64,000 bases of DNA from positions 2,046,001-2,110,000 of the forward strand of contig NZ_JACCKX010000001.1 in assembly GCF_013423955.1 (NCBI RefSeq), read 5' to 3'. Positions 35,926 to 46,221 of the stretch are shown in pieces. The DNA is from Ottowia beijingensis (GTDB lineage: Bacteria; Pseudomonadota; Gammaproteobacteria; Burkholderiales; Burkholderiaceae_C). The notes below the pieces were generated by a model. It was given only the letters and a program-made list of their open reading frames with translations, was not told the DNA's origin and searched no databases. Both the position numbers and the translations under genes were made by a program. Every line of letters starts with the position of its first letter. The first letter of the stretch is position 1.

Positions 35926-36582
35926 TTATCCGCCCGGGGCGCGGCCCGCGGGGGCGCTGACCGGCGGCCGGGGCAGCTCCAGCCGCGATTCCAGCCGGCC
36001 CCACTGGCCCCACCAGCGGCCGGCGTGCGCATGCAGGCGCGCGATGCTGCCGGGCGCAAACGCCGTCACCGGCGCATCCTCGACGAACAGCCGCTGCGGC
36101 GTGGCATCGCCCTGGCGCTCGAAATACACCTCGGTGCCGCCCGGGCGGCGCTTGGTCGGCTGCATCTCGCGCGCCAGCAGCACCCTGGCCGATTGCTCGG
36201 GCAGCGGCTGGCGGCCGTTGCGGTTCATTTCGCTGGCCACCAGCCAGGCGCCCATGGCGGTCCACATCAGCACCCACAGCGCCAGCACCGTCGCCCGAAT
36301 GCGCGGCCAGCCCAGGCGCCGCACGGCCAGCCACAGGCCGCCCAGCACCGCGCCGATGACCAGCAGGCCATACAGCAGCGGGCGCGCCGCCAGCCAGAAG
36401 GCCTCGCCGGGATCGGACACCATAGAGGCCGCCGTCACCGGGTACAGGCCGTCGCCCTCGGGCTGACCCGGCATCAGCACGCGCAGCACCAGCACCGCCA
36501 GTGGCGGCACGGCGGCCAGCGCCAGCACGCGCCAGTCGGCGGGGCTGTCGTCGGGCGGGCGGCGGGCGGGCAGCACGCTCAT
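35926..36582 (-). CDS. hypothetical membrane protein
   Basis: I do not recognise this 218-residue protein. It has about three membrane segments (VLALAAVPPLAVLVLRVLM, LLYGLLVIGAVLGGLWLAV, ATVLALWVLMWTAMGAWLV) and a C-terminal soluble part that contains TEVYFERQGDATPQRLFVED and a Pro-rich end. The ATG overlaps the glyS stop (ATGA), so it is translated with glyS and precedes gmhB by ten bases, but no function follows from that. Confidence 0.75.
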   Translation of the reverse strand: MSVLPARRPPDDSPADWRVLALAAVPPLAVLVLRVLMPGQPEGDGLYPVTAASMVSDPGEAFWLAARPLLYGLLVIGAVLGGLWLAVRRLGWPRIRATVLALWVLMWTAMGAWLVASEMNRNGRQPLPEQSARVLLAREMQPTKRRPGGTEVYFERQGDATPQRLFVEDAPVTAFAPGSIARLHAHAGRWWGQWGRLESRLELPRPPVSAPAGRAPGG

Positions 36583-38715
36583 GCGGCGAGCCTCGACAGA
36601 TCGGCCACGCGGTTCATGGCCTGGTGCAGGGTCTTGAGCAGGCCCTGGCGGTTCAGGCGCAGATCGATCTGCTCGGCGTTCACCATCACGCCGTCGAAGA
36701 AGGCGTCCACCGGCTCGCGCAGCGCGGCCAGGGTCTGCAGCGAGGCGGTGTAGTCGCCGGCGTCGAACTGCGCGTCGGCCTGCGGCACGATGCGCTGCAT
36801 GGCTTCGTACAGTGCTTTCTCAGCGGGTTCCTGCAGCAGCAGCTCGCTCACGTGGGCGTCGACCACCTGTTCGGCATCACCGGCCTTCTTGAGGATGTTG
36901 CCGATGCGCTTGTTGGCGGCGGCCAGCGCGGGGCTTCGGGCAGGGCGGCGAAGGCGCGCACGGCGTCAAGCGCCTTCGGGAACTCGCCCCACATCGGCCG
37001 CGCGGCGATCACCGCATCGGCCTCCTGCGCGCTGGCACCGCGCTCGCGCAGGTAGCCGTTGACGCGTTCGTAGAAGAAGTTCAGCAGCTGTTCGTTGCTC
37101 TTGGTCGCATCGGGCAGCAGTGCGCCGAAGGCCTGCGCGGCCTGCGCCACCACGGCGGGCATGTCCAGCCGCAGGTCTTTCTCGACCAGCATGCGGATCA
37201 CCCCCAGCGCATGGCGCCGCAGCGCGAACGGGTCCTTGTCGCCCGTCGGCAGGTTGCCGATGCCGAACAGGCCGACCAGCGTCTCCAGCTTGTCGGCCAG
37301 CGCCACCACGGTGCCCACCTGGCCGCGCGGCAGTTCGTCGCCGGCAAAGCGCGGCTTGTAATGGTCTTCGATGGCGAAGGCGATGTCTTCGGAGAGGCCG
37401 TCATGGCGCGCGTAGTAGCCGCCCATCACGCCCTGCAGCTCGGGGAATTCGCCCACCATGTCGGTCAGCAGGTCGGCCTTGGCCAGTTGGGCGGCCTGAT
37501 CGGCCGCCTGGGCCAGCACGTCGCCGCCCAGTTGCTGGCCGATGGCCTTGGCGATGGCGCGCACGCGCTCAACCCGCTCTCCCTGCGTGCCCAGCTTGTT
37601 GTGATAGACCACCTTGGCCAGCTGCGGCACGCGGCTTTCCAGCGTCTTCCTGCGGTCCTGGTCGAAGAAGAACTTGGCGTCGGCCAGGCGCGGGCGCACC
37701 ACGCGCTCGTTGCCGCCGATCACGGCGCTCGGGTCGGCCGGCGAGATGTTGCTGACGACGAGGAACTGGTTCGTCAGCTTGCCCTGCGCGTCCAGCAGCG
37801 GAAAGTACTTCTGGTTCGCCTTCATGGTCAGGATCAGGCATTCCTGCGGCACGTCGAGGAATTCCTGCTCGAAGCTGCACACCAGCACGTTGGGGCGCTC
37901 GACCAGCGCCGTCACTTCGTCCAGCAATGCTTCATCTTCGATAGCTTGCAGCGCTGGTCCTGCCTGCGTTGCAGTCGATTTGAGCTGTGAAGCGATGGCC
38001 GCACGGCGCTCGTCGAAGCTGGCGATAACGGCACCCTTGTCGCGCAGCGTGTCGGCGTAGCGGTCGGCGTCGACGATGGTGATGGGGTCGGCCACAGCCT
38101 CGAAGCGGTGGCCGTGCGTGGAACGGCCGGCGGTCAGGCCCAGCGCGGTGACGGGCACCACGCTGCTGCCGTGCAGCGCCACCAGGCCGTGCGCCGGACG
38201 CACGAACTGCACGCTGTCCCAGCCGGGCAGCGGTGTGCCTTCCTGCAACTGGTAGGTCATCACCTTGGGGATAGGCAGTTTGGCAATCGCTTCGTTCAGC
38301 GCCTTCTGCAGGCCCGTGTCCAGCGTGGCGCCGGTGACCAGCGAATCGAGGAACAGCGCCTCGGCCTTGCCGTCCATCTGGCGCTTGAGCGTGGGCACCA
38401 CCGACGGATCGGCGCCCACGGCCTGCAGCTTCTTGAGCAGCGCGGGCGTCGGGTTGCCGGCGGCGTCCAGCGCCACGCTCACGGGCATCAGCTTGACCTG
38501 CACCGCCTGGTCGGCCGCCTTGGCCGCCACGTGCGTGATGTGCACGGCCAGCCGCCGCGGCGTGGCGTAGGGGTGGCCACCGAATCGGCGGCGGTGAGAC
38601 CCTGGCTTTTCAGTTGCTCGAACAGCGTGCCGGCGAAGGCCTCGCCCAGCTTCTTCAGCGCCTTGGGCGGGAGTTCTTCGACGAACAGTTCGACGAGGAG
38701 GTTTTGTGCGGTCAT
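36579..38715 (-). CDS. glyS: glycine--tRNA ligase beta subunit (two frameshifts)
   Basis: GlyS is the beta subunit of the bacterial alpha2beta2 glycyl-tRNA synthetase. The product of about 712 residues starts [20 protein letters not shown] and contains the tRNA-recognition and HD-like regions ([50 protein letters not shown] motif [19 protein letters not shown]) and a DALR-like C-terminal end ([30 protein letters not shown]). One C is missing in each of two runs: 38570-38573 ([12 protein letters not shown]) and 36930-36933 ([11 protein letters not shown]). As an essential gene these must be sequence artefacts. It is separated from glyQ by three other genes. Confidence 0.95.
37936..37987 (+). 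repeat. possible degenerate dispersed repeat inside glyS
   Basis: GATAGCTTGCAGCGCTGGTC followed by a segment ending GATTTGAGCTG aligns loosely with the family consensus within the glyS coding region. Weak. Confidence 0.35.
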
Positions 38716-38726
38716 GAAATGGACGA

Positions 38727-39149
38727 TCAGAAAGCTGTCAGTTGCAGGCCCAGGTGCCGGGCTGCCACGTTCATGTCGTTGTCGAGCGAGGCCAGCGCCT
38801 GGCAGTTGTGCCGCAGCGCCACGGCCAGATGCAGGGCGTCGCCGGCGCGCAGCTTGGCGGGTGAGGTGCGGCACAGTTCGGCCGCGTACAGGTAGTCGTC
38901 CGCGATGACATCCAGTTGGTTCGTCATCGCGACCGCCGCGTCATAGGCGTGCCAGGCTTTCGCGACGCGGTCGCGGCCCTCGCCCTTGTCACGCAGCTTG
39001 ATGCCCGAAGCACTGGCGAACTCGGCGTGCGTCCAGAGTGCCGTGGCGGTGCGGTCCAGTTCGGCCTCGGCCAGCCAGCGCACGGCGCCGGGTGATTCGG
39101 GTTCGTTGTAGCAGTACGCGCACCAGACGCTGGTGTCGACGTAGGTCAT
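38727..39149 (-). CDS. vapC: VapC-type PIN domain ribonuclease toxin
   Basis: This 140-residue PIN-domain protein has acidic residues at the expected places: YVDTSV (Asp5), [10 protein letters not shown] (Glu), [11 protein letters not shown] (Asp) and SLDNDM (Asp). VapC toxins cut tRNA or rRNA when their antitoxin is lost. Start at MTYVDTSV is chosen; the longer frame starts in vapB. It lies 19 bases downstream of vapB in the same direction. Intact. Confidence 0.88.
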   Translation of the reverse strand: MTYVDTSVWCAYCYNEPESPGAVRWLAEAELDRTATALWTHAEFASASGIKLRDKGEGRDRVAKAWHAYDAAVAMTNQLDVIADDYLYAAELCRTSPAKLRAGDALHLAVALRHNCQALASLDNDMNVAARHLGLQLTAF

Positions 39150-39168
39150 GCGCGACGCAGGGGTGACA

Positions 39169-39448
39169 TCAGTAGCGCGCCCCGTCACGCATCTCGCGGA
39201 TGACCGATTCCGAGGGGGCATCGACGCCAGATGCGCCCGCGCCTGCGCCAGCCAGGCGGCCTTGTCGAACGGCTTGCGCGCGCCGCGGGCGAGAGCGTGA
39301 AGCTCTGATCGGCATTGCGTGCAAGCTGCAGCGTGCTGCCTTCGCGCAACCCCAGCTCGCGCGCCAGCTCGGCCGGCAGCCGCACCGCCAGGCTGTTGCC
39401 CCAGCGGCCGACGCTCAGTTCGAGCTTGTTCAAATCGTTGGCACCCAT
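39169..39448 (-). CDS. vapB: VapB-type antitoxin with AbrB/MazE DNA-binding domain (two frameshifts)
   Basis: This antitoxin of about 93 residues starts MGANDLNKLELSVGRWGNSL. The swapped-hairpin AbrB fold is seen in VGRWGNSLAVRLPAELARELGL, followed by the toxin-binding tail, which reads AAWLAQARAHLASMPPSES and VIREMRDGARY after two one-base corrections in C runs (39287-39289 and 39214-39218). Without correction the tail is scrambled. It would neutralise VapC and repress its own promoter through the palindrome just upstream. Confidence 0.82.
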
Positions 39449-39460
39449 GGCGATCCTCGA

Positions 39461-39482
39461 ATGTAGATACACGTATCTACAT
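39461..39482. promoter_or_regulatory. palindromic operator upstream of vapBC
   Basis: TGTAGATACACGTATCTACA (39462-39481) is an inverted repeat with 8-bp arms, extendable by one base on each side. It lies about 13 bases upstream of the vapB ATG and overlaps the TAG stop codon of the preceding monooxygenase gene. AbrB-type antitoxins bind such palindromes for autoregulation. Confidence 0.75.
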
Positions 39483-39803
39483 GGTACCGCAACCCGCCAC
39501 GGCGTGGTAGTGCAGCACCGTGGGAAACGGGTCGTAGAAGTGGTGCAGCAGCGCGCGCCACTGCTGGTAGTCGGGCGACTGGCGGAAGCCGACGGTGTGC
39601 GCTTCCAGGCTGTCCCAGCGCACCAGCAGCACGTATTGCTGGTCGTGCTCGATGCAGCGCTGCAGCTCGTGCCCGCGATAGCCGGGGACGGCGGCGATGA
39701 GGCGCTGCGCCTGCGCGAAGGCGGCCTCGAACGCGGCCGCCTGGCCGGCGCGCACGTTCAGCGTGGCGACTTCCAGCACGCCGGCATCGGCGGTGGTGGC
39801 CAT
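39477..39803 (-). CDS. antibiotic biosynthesis monooxygenase (ABM) domain protein
   Basis: This 108-residue ferredoxin-fold ABM-domain protein starts [20 protein letters not shown] and shows RLIAAVPGYRGHELQRCIEH, QYVLLVRWDSLEAH and FRQSPDYQQWRALLHHFYDP. The family includes cofactor-free monooxygenases and heme-degrading enzymes; His and Tyr/Trp residues here leave either open. The ATG overlaps the glyQ stop by one base (TGATG), so it is translated with glyQ. Its stop lies inside the vapBC operator palindrome. Confidence 0.85.
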   Translation of the reverse strand: MATTADAGVLEVATLNVRAGQAAAFEAAFAQAQRLIAAVPGYRGHELQRCIEHDQQYVLLVRWDSLEAHTVGFRQSPDYQQWRALLHHFYDPFPTVLHYHAVAGCGTM

Positions 39804-40708
39804 CACGCGGCCTTTTTCTCGATCTGTGCCACCCATTCGGCCGGCGCCAGCGGAAAGCCCAGGCGCTCGCGGCTTTCGTAATAGCTTTGCGCCACGGCGC
39901 GCGCCAGGTTGCGGATGCGGCCGATGTAGGCGGCGCGCTCGGTCACGCTGATGGCGCCGCGCGCGTCCAGCAGGTTGAAGGTGTGGGCGGCCTTCAGCAC
40001 CTGCTCGTAGGCGGGCAGCGCCAGTTCGACCGCGATCAGCTCGTTGGCCTTCTTCTCGTGCGCCGAGAATGCGGTGAACAGGAAGTCGGCGTCGCTGTGC
40101 TCGAAGTTGTAGGTGCTCTGCTCGACTTCGTTCTGGTGGTAGACGTCGCCGTAGCTCAACCCCTCGGTCCAGGTCAGGTTGAACACGTTGTCCACGCCCT
40201 GCAGGTACATGGCCAGGCGCTCCAGGCCGTAGGTGATCTCGCCCGTGGCCGGCTTGCAGTCGATGCCGCCGACCTGCTGGAAGTAGGTGAACTGCGTCAC
40301 CTCCATGCCGTTGAGCCACACCTCCCAGCCCAGGCCCCAGGCGCCCAGCGTGGGGTTCTCCCAGTCGTCCTCGACGAAGCGGATGTCGTTCTTCTTCAGG
40401 TCGAAGCCGAGTGCCTCCAGGCTGCCCAGGTACAGCTCCAGGATGTTGGCTGGCGCGGGCTTGAGCACCACCTGGTACTGGTAGTAGTGCTGCAGGCGGT
40501 TGGGGTTCTCGCCGTAGCGGCCATCCTTGGGGCGGCGGCTCGGCTGCACGTAGGCGGCCTTCCACGGCTCGGGGCCGATGGCGCGCAGAAAGGTGGCGGT
40601 GTGCGAGGTGCCGGCGCCCACTTCCATGTCGTAGGGCTGCAGGAGCGCGCAGCCTTGCGCGTCCCAATACTGCTGGAGCTTGAGGATGATCTGCTGGAAG
40701 GTGAGCAT
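39803..40708 (-). CDS. glyQ: glycine--tRNA ligase alpha subunit
   Basis: GlyQ carries the catalytic site of glycyl-tRNA synthetase and forms a heterotetramer with GlyS. The 301-residue product starts [20 protein letters not shown], the conserved N-terminus; an upstream in-frame codon at 40756 adds 16 unlikely residues. Class II motifs include [40 protein letters not shown] and NFEHSD. Intact. Downstream lie the ABM gene, vapB and vapC before glyS, an unusual split of the pair. Confidence 0.95.
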   Translation of the reverse strand: MLTFQQIILKLQQYWDAQGCALLQPYDMEVGAGTSHTATFLRAIGPEPWKAAYVQPSRRPKDGRYGENPNRLQHYYQYQVVLKPAPANILELYLGSLEALGFDLKKNDIRFVEDDWENPTLGAWGLGWEVWLNGMEVTQFTYFQQVGGIDCKPATGEITYGLERLAMYLQGVDNVFNLTWTEGLSYGDVYHQNEVEQSTYNFEHSDADFLFTAFSAHEKKANELIAVELALPAYEQVLKAAHTFNLLDARGAISVTERAAYIGRIRNLARAVAQSYYESRERLGFPLAPAEWVAQIEKKAA

Positions 40709-40830
40709 GGGACGAAGCGGCACGAAGGCAATCGGCCATTTTACCGAGACCGGCAAGGCCGGCCGCCGAGGCGCTTGGGATCAGCGGCGGTGGCTAGCGT
40801 TTCGATAGCGGTTGGCGGGCCGGCCGGCCA

Positions 40831-40865
40831 CCAAAAAAGGCGCCGGCCGAAGCTAGGCGCCTTTT
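40831..40865 (-). terminator. Rho-independent terminator of fabA-fabB
   Basis: GGCGCC (40839-40844) pairs with GGCGCC (40856-40861) around an 11-base loop. On the minus strand a run of six T follows, ending the leftward fabA-fabB transcript. A shorter T-run on the plus strand could make it bidirectional. Confidence 0.78.
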
Positions 40866-40962
40866 CAATAATCATAGCTGCTTGCGCCCGTTACACAGCG
40901 ATTTCAGATGGATTTGATACTGAAACCTTTGAATGACGGGCGCAAACAGCTATGAAAACAAT
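40864..40962. repeat. dispersed repeat, copy 11 (inverted pair)
   Basis: CATAGCTGCTTGCGCCCGTT at the left and ACGGGCGCAAACAGCTATGA at the right are inverted copies flanking about 45 bases. This is the uninterrupted form of the palindromic unit into which the IS element at 14925 inserted. It lies just after fabB. Confidence 0.82.
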
Positions 40963-40971
40963 ATCAGGAGC

Positions 40972-42189
40972 TCAGCCCCAGCGGCGCAGCACCAGGCTGG
41001 CGTTGGTGCCGCCAAAGCCGAAGCTGTTCGACAGCACGGTGCGCAGGTCGGCGTCGCGTGTGGCGGTCACCAGCGGCATGTCGCCCAGCGTTTCATCGGG
41101 CGTGTCGACGTTGACCGAACCGGCGATGAAACCCTTGTTCAGCATGATGAGGCAGTAGATCGCCTCCTGCACGCCGGTGGCGCCCTGCGAATGGCCGGTG
41201 AGCGACTTGGTCGACGAGAACGGCGGCACCTGGTCGCCGAACAGCGCCCGCATGGCGCGCACTTCCTGCATGTCGCCCACGGGCGTGGAAGTGCCGTGGG
41301 TGTTGATGTAGTCCACGCCACCGTCAAGCCCTTCGAGCGCCTGCTTCATGCACGCGATGGCGCCGTCGCCCGAGGGCGCGACCATGTCCTCACCGTCGCT
41401 GGAGGCGCCGAAGCCGATCACCTCGGCCAGGATGGTGGCGCCGCGCCGCTCGGCATGGGCCAGCGATTCGAGCACCACCGCGCCGCCGCCGCCGGCGATG
41501 ACGAAGCCGTCGCGGTCGGCGTCGTAGGCGCGCGAGGCTTTTTCCGGTGTGTCGTTGTACTTGCTGGAGATGGCGCCCATGCCGTCGAACAGCAGCGCCA
41601 TGCCCCAGCTCAGTTCCTCGCCGCCGCCGGCGAACATCACGTCCTGCTGGCCCCAGGCGATCTGCTGCGCCGCCGCGCCGATGCAGTGCGCCGAGGTGGA
41701 GCAGGCCGAGGTGATGGAGTAGTTGAGGCCCTTGACCTTGAAGTTGGTCGCCAGGCAGGCCGACACGGTGCTGCTCATGCAGCGCGTGACGCGATAAGGC
41801 CCGACGCGGCGGATGCCCTTGTCGCGCAGGATGTCGGCGGCCTCGATCTGGTTGGCGGGCGAGCCGCCGCCCGAACCCATGATGAGGCCGGTGCGCGGGT
41901 GGCTGATCTGCTCCGACGCCAGGCCGGCCTGCGCGATGGCGTTCTGCAGCGCGATCTGCGCGTAGGCCGCCGCATCGCCCATGAAGCGCAGCTGCTTGCG
42001 GTCGATATGCGCCTCCAGGTCGATCTCCGGCTTGCCGGCCACCCGGCTGCGCAGGCCCATCTCGGCGAATTCGGGCATGGCGCGGATGCCGCTTCTGCCT
42101 TCGCGCAGCGATTGCTCCACCGTCGCCAGGTCGTTGCCGATGCACGAGACGATGCCCGCGCCGGTGATGACCACCCGTTGCTTGCTCAT
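40972..42189 (-). CDS. fabB: beta-ketoacyl-ACP synthase I
   Basis: FabB elongates unsaturated and saturated acyl-ACPs with malonyl-ACP. The 405-residue thiolase-fold protein has the Cys nucleophile in [14 protein letters not shown], His in [11 protein letters not shown] and second His in [10 protein letters not shown], with Lys in [10 protein letters not shown], and ends [17 protein letters not shown]. The Cys-His-His triad marks a KAS I/II condensing enzyme, and pairing with fabA marks FabB. The ATG overlaps the fabA stop (ATGA). Intact. Confidence 0.95.
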   Translation of the reverse strand: MSKQRVVITGAGIVSCIGNDLATVEQSLREGRSGIRAMPEFAEMGLRSRVAGKPEIDLEAHIDRKQLRFMGDAAAYAQIALQNAIAQAGLASEQISHPRTGLIMGSGGGSPANQIEAADILRDKGIRRVGPYRVTRCMSSTVSACLATNFKVKGLNYSITSACSTSAHCIGAAAQQIAWGQQDVMFAGGGEELSWGMALLFDGMGAISSKYNDTPEKASRAYDADRDGFVIAGGGGAVVLESLAHAERRGATILAEVIGFGASSDGEDMVAPSGDGAIACMKQALEGLDGGVDYINTHGTSTPVGDMQEVRAMRALFGDQVPPFSSTKSLTGHSQGATGVQEAIYCLIMLNKGFIAGSVNVDTPDETLGDMPLVTATRDADLRTVLSNSFGFGGTNASLVLRRWG

Positions 42190-42709
42190 GATGCCGCTCC
42201 CGGCGTGTCGCCCTCGCGCAGGAACAGCCCCACGCGAAGATCGTTGGCGACGTAGATTTCCTTGCCGTCGGCCAGCAGGCGGGCGTCGCCAATGGCCATG
42301 TTCAGCTTGCGCTTGATGACGCGCTTGATATCAATCTCGTATTTCACCAGTTTGACATCGGGACCGACCTCGCCGGTGAACTTGACCTCGCCCGCGCCCA
42401 GCGCGCGCCCGCGCCCGGGCAGGCGCAGCCAGGTCAGGTAGAAGCCGATCAGCTGCCACATGGCGTCCAGCCCCAGGCAGCCGGGCATCACCGGGTCGCC
42501 CTGGAAGTGGCAGGCGAAGAACCACAGGTCGGGCTTGACGTCCAGCTCGGCCTCGATGCGGCCCAGGCCGTGGGCGCCGCCATCGCCGTCGATGTGGGTG
42601 ATGCGGTCGAACATCAGCATCGGCGGCAGCGGCAGGCGGCCGGCGTCGGGCCCGAAAAGGCGCCCTCTCCGGAGGCAATGAGATCGTCGTAGGAAAAGGA
42701 TTCGGCCAT
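42186..42709 (-). CDS. fabA: 3-hydroxydecanoyl-ACP dehydratase/isomerase (one frameshift)
   Basis: FabA dehydrates 3-hydroxydecanoyl-ACP and isomerises the double bond, starting unsaturated fatty acid synthesis. The 174-residue hotdog protein starts [16 protein letters not shown] and shows [13 protein letters not shown], the active His in [20 protein letters not shown] with Asp, and [20 protein letters not shown]. One base is missing at about 42659-42662 ([12 protein letters not shown]). Coupled to fabB; such a fabA-fabB pair is standard, but it is placed between lnt and glyQ here. Confidence 0.93.
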
Positions 42710-42772
42710 CGGCCGATTGTGCCTTAGGCCAACGCGGCTGGCCGCCGCGGCCCGCGCCGGGCTTGTCCCGGA

Positions 42773-44388
42773 TCAGGCACGGCGGCGGCGCAGCAGCGCC
42801 AGCAGCACGATCAGCGCGCAGCCGGCCCACAGCGGCCACAGGCCCGCCCGCGCGGCCCAGCGGGCGAAGGGCGTGACGTGCGTGCGGCCCTCGAAGCTGC
42901 CGTGCAGCACCCCGCGGGTGAGGCGCGGCAGCAGGTGCGTGACCTGGCCGCGGTGGTCGACGATGGCCGTGGCGCCGGTGTTGGTGGCGCGCAGCATGGG
43001 GCGTTCGAACTCCAGCGCGCGCATGCGGCTGATGTGCAGATGCTGGTCGATCGCCACGCTGTCGCCGAACCAGGCGATGTTGCTGACGTTGACGAAGGCG
43101 GTGGGTGCGCGGGCGGGGTCGGCAAAGCGCGCGGCCAGCTCCTCGCCGAACAGGTCTTCATAGCAGACGTTGGGCGCCAGCCGCTGGCCCTGCCATTCGA
43201 ACGAGGGCTGGCCGACGGCCCCGCGCGCGAAGTCGCCCAGCGGGATGTTCATCATGCGCACGAACCAGCGGAAGAACGGCGGGATGAACTCGCCGAACGG
43301 CACCAGGTGGTGCTTGTCGTAGCGGTAGGGCTCGGCCTGGCCGGCCTTCAGGCCGATCACCGAGTTGGTGTAGCCCGCCTCCATGTCGCCCAGCGGCACG
43401 CCCAGCAGCGCGGCCTGGGTGGGGCCGGCGTAGCGCGCCAGCAGCGCGTCCCAGTAGCCGTCGGGCAGCTGGCGCGGCAGCAGCGGCAGCGCCGTTTCGG
43501 GGCCCACGATCAGCGGCGCGCGGTTGGCCTGCAGCTGCTCGCCGTACCAGGTGAGCGAGTCGAGCACGCCGGTGCCGGGCACGAACTTCTCGTCCTGCGG
43601 GATGTTGCCCTGCATCAGCGCCACTTCGGTCACCAGCGGCTTCTGGCCCGCGGCGGGCGCGGCCTGCAGGTCGAGGTGGCGCCAGCCCCACAGCGCCGCG
43701 CCCAATGCCAGCAGCAGCGCCATGCCAGCCAGCGTGCGCGCCCGCCGCCAGCGCACATGGCCGCCGAGCGCCAGCAGCGCCGCAAGCGCCGCCGCCACGA
43801 AGCCCACGCCGTACACGCCCACGTAGCGCGCCAGAAAGGCCAGCGGCCCGTCGACATGCGCGTAGCCGCCCGCGCCCCAGGGAAAGCCGGTGAACCAGCT
43901 GCCGCGCGCCAGCTCGGCCAGCGTCCACAGCGCGGCGAACAGCAGGGCCGAGCGCACCGGGCGGTGCACCAGCCCCTGGGCCGCCGTGACTGCGATGAAG
44001 GCCGCGCTGGCCAGCGCGCAGTAGATGGCCAGCAGCCCCGCCAGCGCCAGCACGGCCGCCACGGCCAGCACCGCGTTCAGCCCGCCGTAGGTGTGCATCG
44101 AGATGAACAGCCACCAGAACGTGCCCGCCAGCCAGCCCAGGCCGAACAGCCAGCCCAGCCACAGCGCCCGGCGCCAGGCGGTGCCGGTTTCGGGGCTGGC
44201 CCAGGTGCTGGCGCTCCAGGACATGCGCCGCTCGGCGCGGTGTGCCAGTTGCCACACCAGCCACGACAGGCTCAGCAACTGCAGCCACCAGTGCGCGTGG
44301 CCGGTCCACGGGTCGGCCATCGACAGCGCCTGCGCCGCGCCGGCCAGCAGCGCCATGGGGGAGAGGCCAGCGCGTGGATGAGCCGCAT
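42773..44388 (-). CDS. lnt: apolipoprotein N-acyltransferase (frameshift near start)
   Basis: Lnt adds the third acyl chain to lipoproteins in the inner membrane. The product of about 538 residues has about eight membrane segments and a periplasmic nitrilase domain with catalytic Glu in [11 protein letters not shown], Lys in [14 protein letters not shown] and Cys in [11 protein letters not shown]. The clear frame starts at [13 protein letters not shown] (44356). An in-phase start [10 protein letters not shown] at 44388, nine bases after corC, needs one more base in the GGGGG run at 44357-44361. Both starts would work; the longer form is the usual one. It follows corC in the usual order. Confidence 0.92.
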
Positions 44389-44397
44389 GGGCGATCT

Positions 44398-45284
44398 TCA
44401 GTCGGCGTCTGGGGGCGTGGGCGACACCTTGAACCAGCGCACCGCGCCGCCCTTGGTGTGCAGCACGTGGAAGTCCAGCCCGCCGAGGCTGAAGCGCTCG
44501 CCGCGCTTGGGCACGTGGCCCATCTCGTGCGCGATCAGGCCGCCGATGGTGTCGAACTCGACCTCCAGGTCGCCGTTGGGGTCGGCCCCGAGGTGCACGC
44601 CGAAGGAATCGTTGACGCGCTCCAGCGGCGTGTCGCCGGCCACGCGCCAGGTGTTGTCGGCCAGGGCGAAGATGTCGCCCTCGTCGCCGTCGATGTCGAA
44701 CTCGTCCTCGATCTCGCCGACGATCTCTTCCAGCACGTCCTCGATGGTGATCAGCCCGGCCGTGCGGCCGAACTCGTCCACCACGATGGCCAGGTGGTTG
44801 CGGTTCACGCGGAAGGCGCGCAGCAGCTCGTTCAGGCCCTTGCTCTCGGGCACGAACACCGCCGGGCGCAGCAGCGTGCGCACGTTCAGCTCGGGCGCGC
44901 GCTGCAGCTTCAGCAGATCTTTCGACATCAGGATGCCGATGATGTTCTCGCGCTCGCCCTGGTACACCGGAAAGCGCGAATGCGCCGTGCGGATCACCTC
45001 CAGCAGCATGTCCTCGTAGGGCGCGTCGATGTCCAGCAGGTCCATGCGCGGCGCGGCCACCATGGCGTCGCCGGCAGTCATGTCGGCCATGCGCAGCACG
45101 CCTTCCAGCATCACGCGGCTTTCGGCGTCGATGACCTCGTTGTCTTCGGCCTCGGCCAGGGTGCCGATCAGTTCGTCCGTGGAATCAGGCCCCGGCCGGA
45201 TGAATTCGACCAGTTTCTGGAACAGGCTGCGCTTGTCTTCGCGCTCGGGGCGCTCGCCGGGGCGAGCAGGGTGGGGTCAGCCAC
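44398..45284 (-). CDS. corC: CorC/HlyC family transporter-associated CBS protein (frameshift near start)
   Basis: This cytoplasmic protein of about 295 residues has two CBS domains (about 60-185) and a C-terminal transporter-associated (CorC_HlyC) domain beginning near DNTWRVAGDTPLERV. The CBS region reads APRMDLLDIDAPYEDML, AHSRFPVYQGERENIIGILM, VFVPESKGLNELLRAFR and VVDEFGRTAGLITIEDVLEE. It is linked to magnesium/cobalt handling, and in the corC-lnt order may affect Lnt. The start is GTG at 45284 (MADPTLLA, PGERPEREDKRSLFQ). One C is missing in the run at 45259-45262. Confidence 0.92.
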
Positions 45285-45391
45285 GGTGGGTGGTGCAGGA
45301 CGTGCGGTAGTTGCGAAGTGGGCAAGGATAGCCCAATCGCATGGCGCGCCGGCGTCGGGGTGCGGCCCCCGCGGGGCGGCGCCGCACGCGG

Positions 45392-46066
45392 TCAGCTGTT
45401 CGACTTGTGGCGCCCTTCGCGCACCGCCTCGCGCACTTCCTGCACGGTGGCCAGCACGTCGCGGGCGCGCACGGCCTCGGTCTTCAGCCAGTAGTCGACC
45501 TGGCCCACCTGGTCGGCGAACAGCTCGCCCATGTGGCTGGCGAAGGTGGCCGCGGGCAGCGTCAGGTGCGCCTCGCTCTCGCTGCCCTGGCGTTCCACGG
45601 TGGCGCCGGCCTGGCGGGCGATGCGCAGCATGGCGGTGTTCTCGCTCAGCGCGTGGATGTAGAGCGTCTTCACGCCGTCGTTCACGGCATGGATGGCGGC
45701 GCGCTCGAACAGGCGCGAGCCATAGCCGCGGCCGCGCGCATGGTGGGCCACCGACACGCCGAACTCGGCAAAGCCGGCCTGCACCATGTCGGCCGGGTAG
45801 GCCAGGTGCGCCATGGCGATGAGTTCGAGCTTGCGGTTGAAGATGCCGAAGATCTGGTCGCGCTCGAAGTCGAGCTGGTCGACGTAGTGGCGGATCTGCC
45901 GGTCGTTGGCAGCGTAGCCGAAGCGCAGGTAGCGGTCGTGCTCGCCCAGCGCCAGCAGGTGCCGGGCGATCTGCTCGCGGTAGCGCGCGCCGATTTCGCG
46001 GATCGGCACGATGGCCGAATGGGGCTTGGCGGCCACGCGCGGGCTTGTGGCCTGCGCATCGCTCAC
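45392..46066 (-). CDS. GNAT family N-acetyltransferase
   Basis: This 224-residue GNAT acetyltransferase has the acetyl-CoA pyrophosphate-binding motif HHARGRGYGSRLFERAAIHA (about 108-127), preceded by FAEFGVSVA, and VKTLYIHALSENTAMLRIA, which fits beta-strand 5 and the following helix. Substrate unknown. It is separated from corC by about 107 bases and from the Lrp gene by about 210 bases. Intact. Confidence 0.85.
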   Translation of the reverse strand: MSDAQATSPRVAAKPHSAIVPIREIGARYREQIARHLLALGEHDRYLRFGYAANDRQIRHYVDQLDFERDQIFGIFNRKLELIAMAHLAYPADMVQAGFAEFGVSVAHHARGRGYGSRLFERAAIHAVNDGVKTLYIHALSENTAMLRIARQAGATVERQGSESEAHLTLPAATFASHMGELFADQVGQVDYWLKTEAVRARDVLATVQEVREAVREGRHKSNS

Positions 46067-46221
46067 CGGACGGGGGTGGTTGGCGTGTCCATGCCATTCA
46101 TATTAGGGTTCACCCCTAGAGTCCACACTCCAATCGACAGCCGTGGGGCAGAAGTTGGTGACGAGATGTGAACTTTTGGGCGCATCGGTGCGCCATCCGC
46201 CACAGGGATTCAGTAGCGGTT

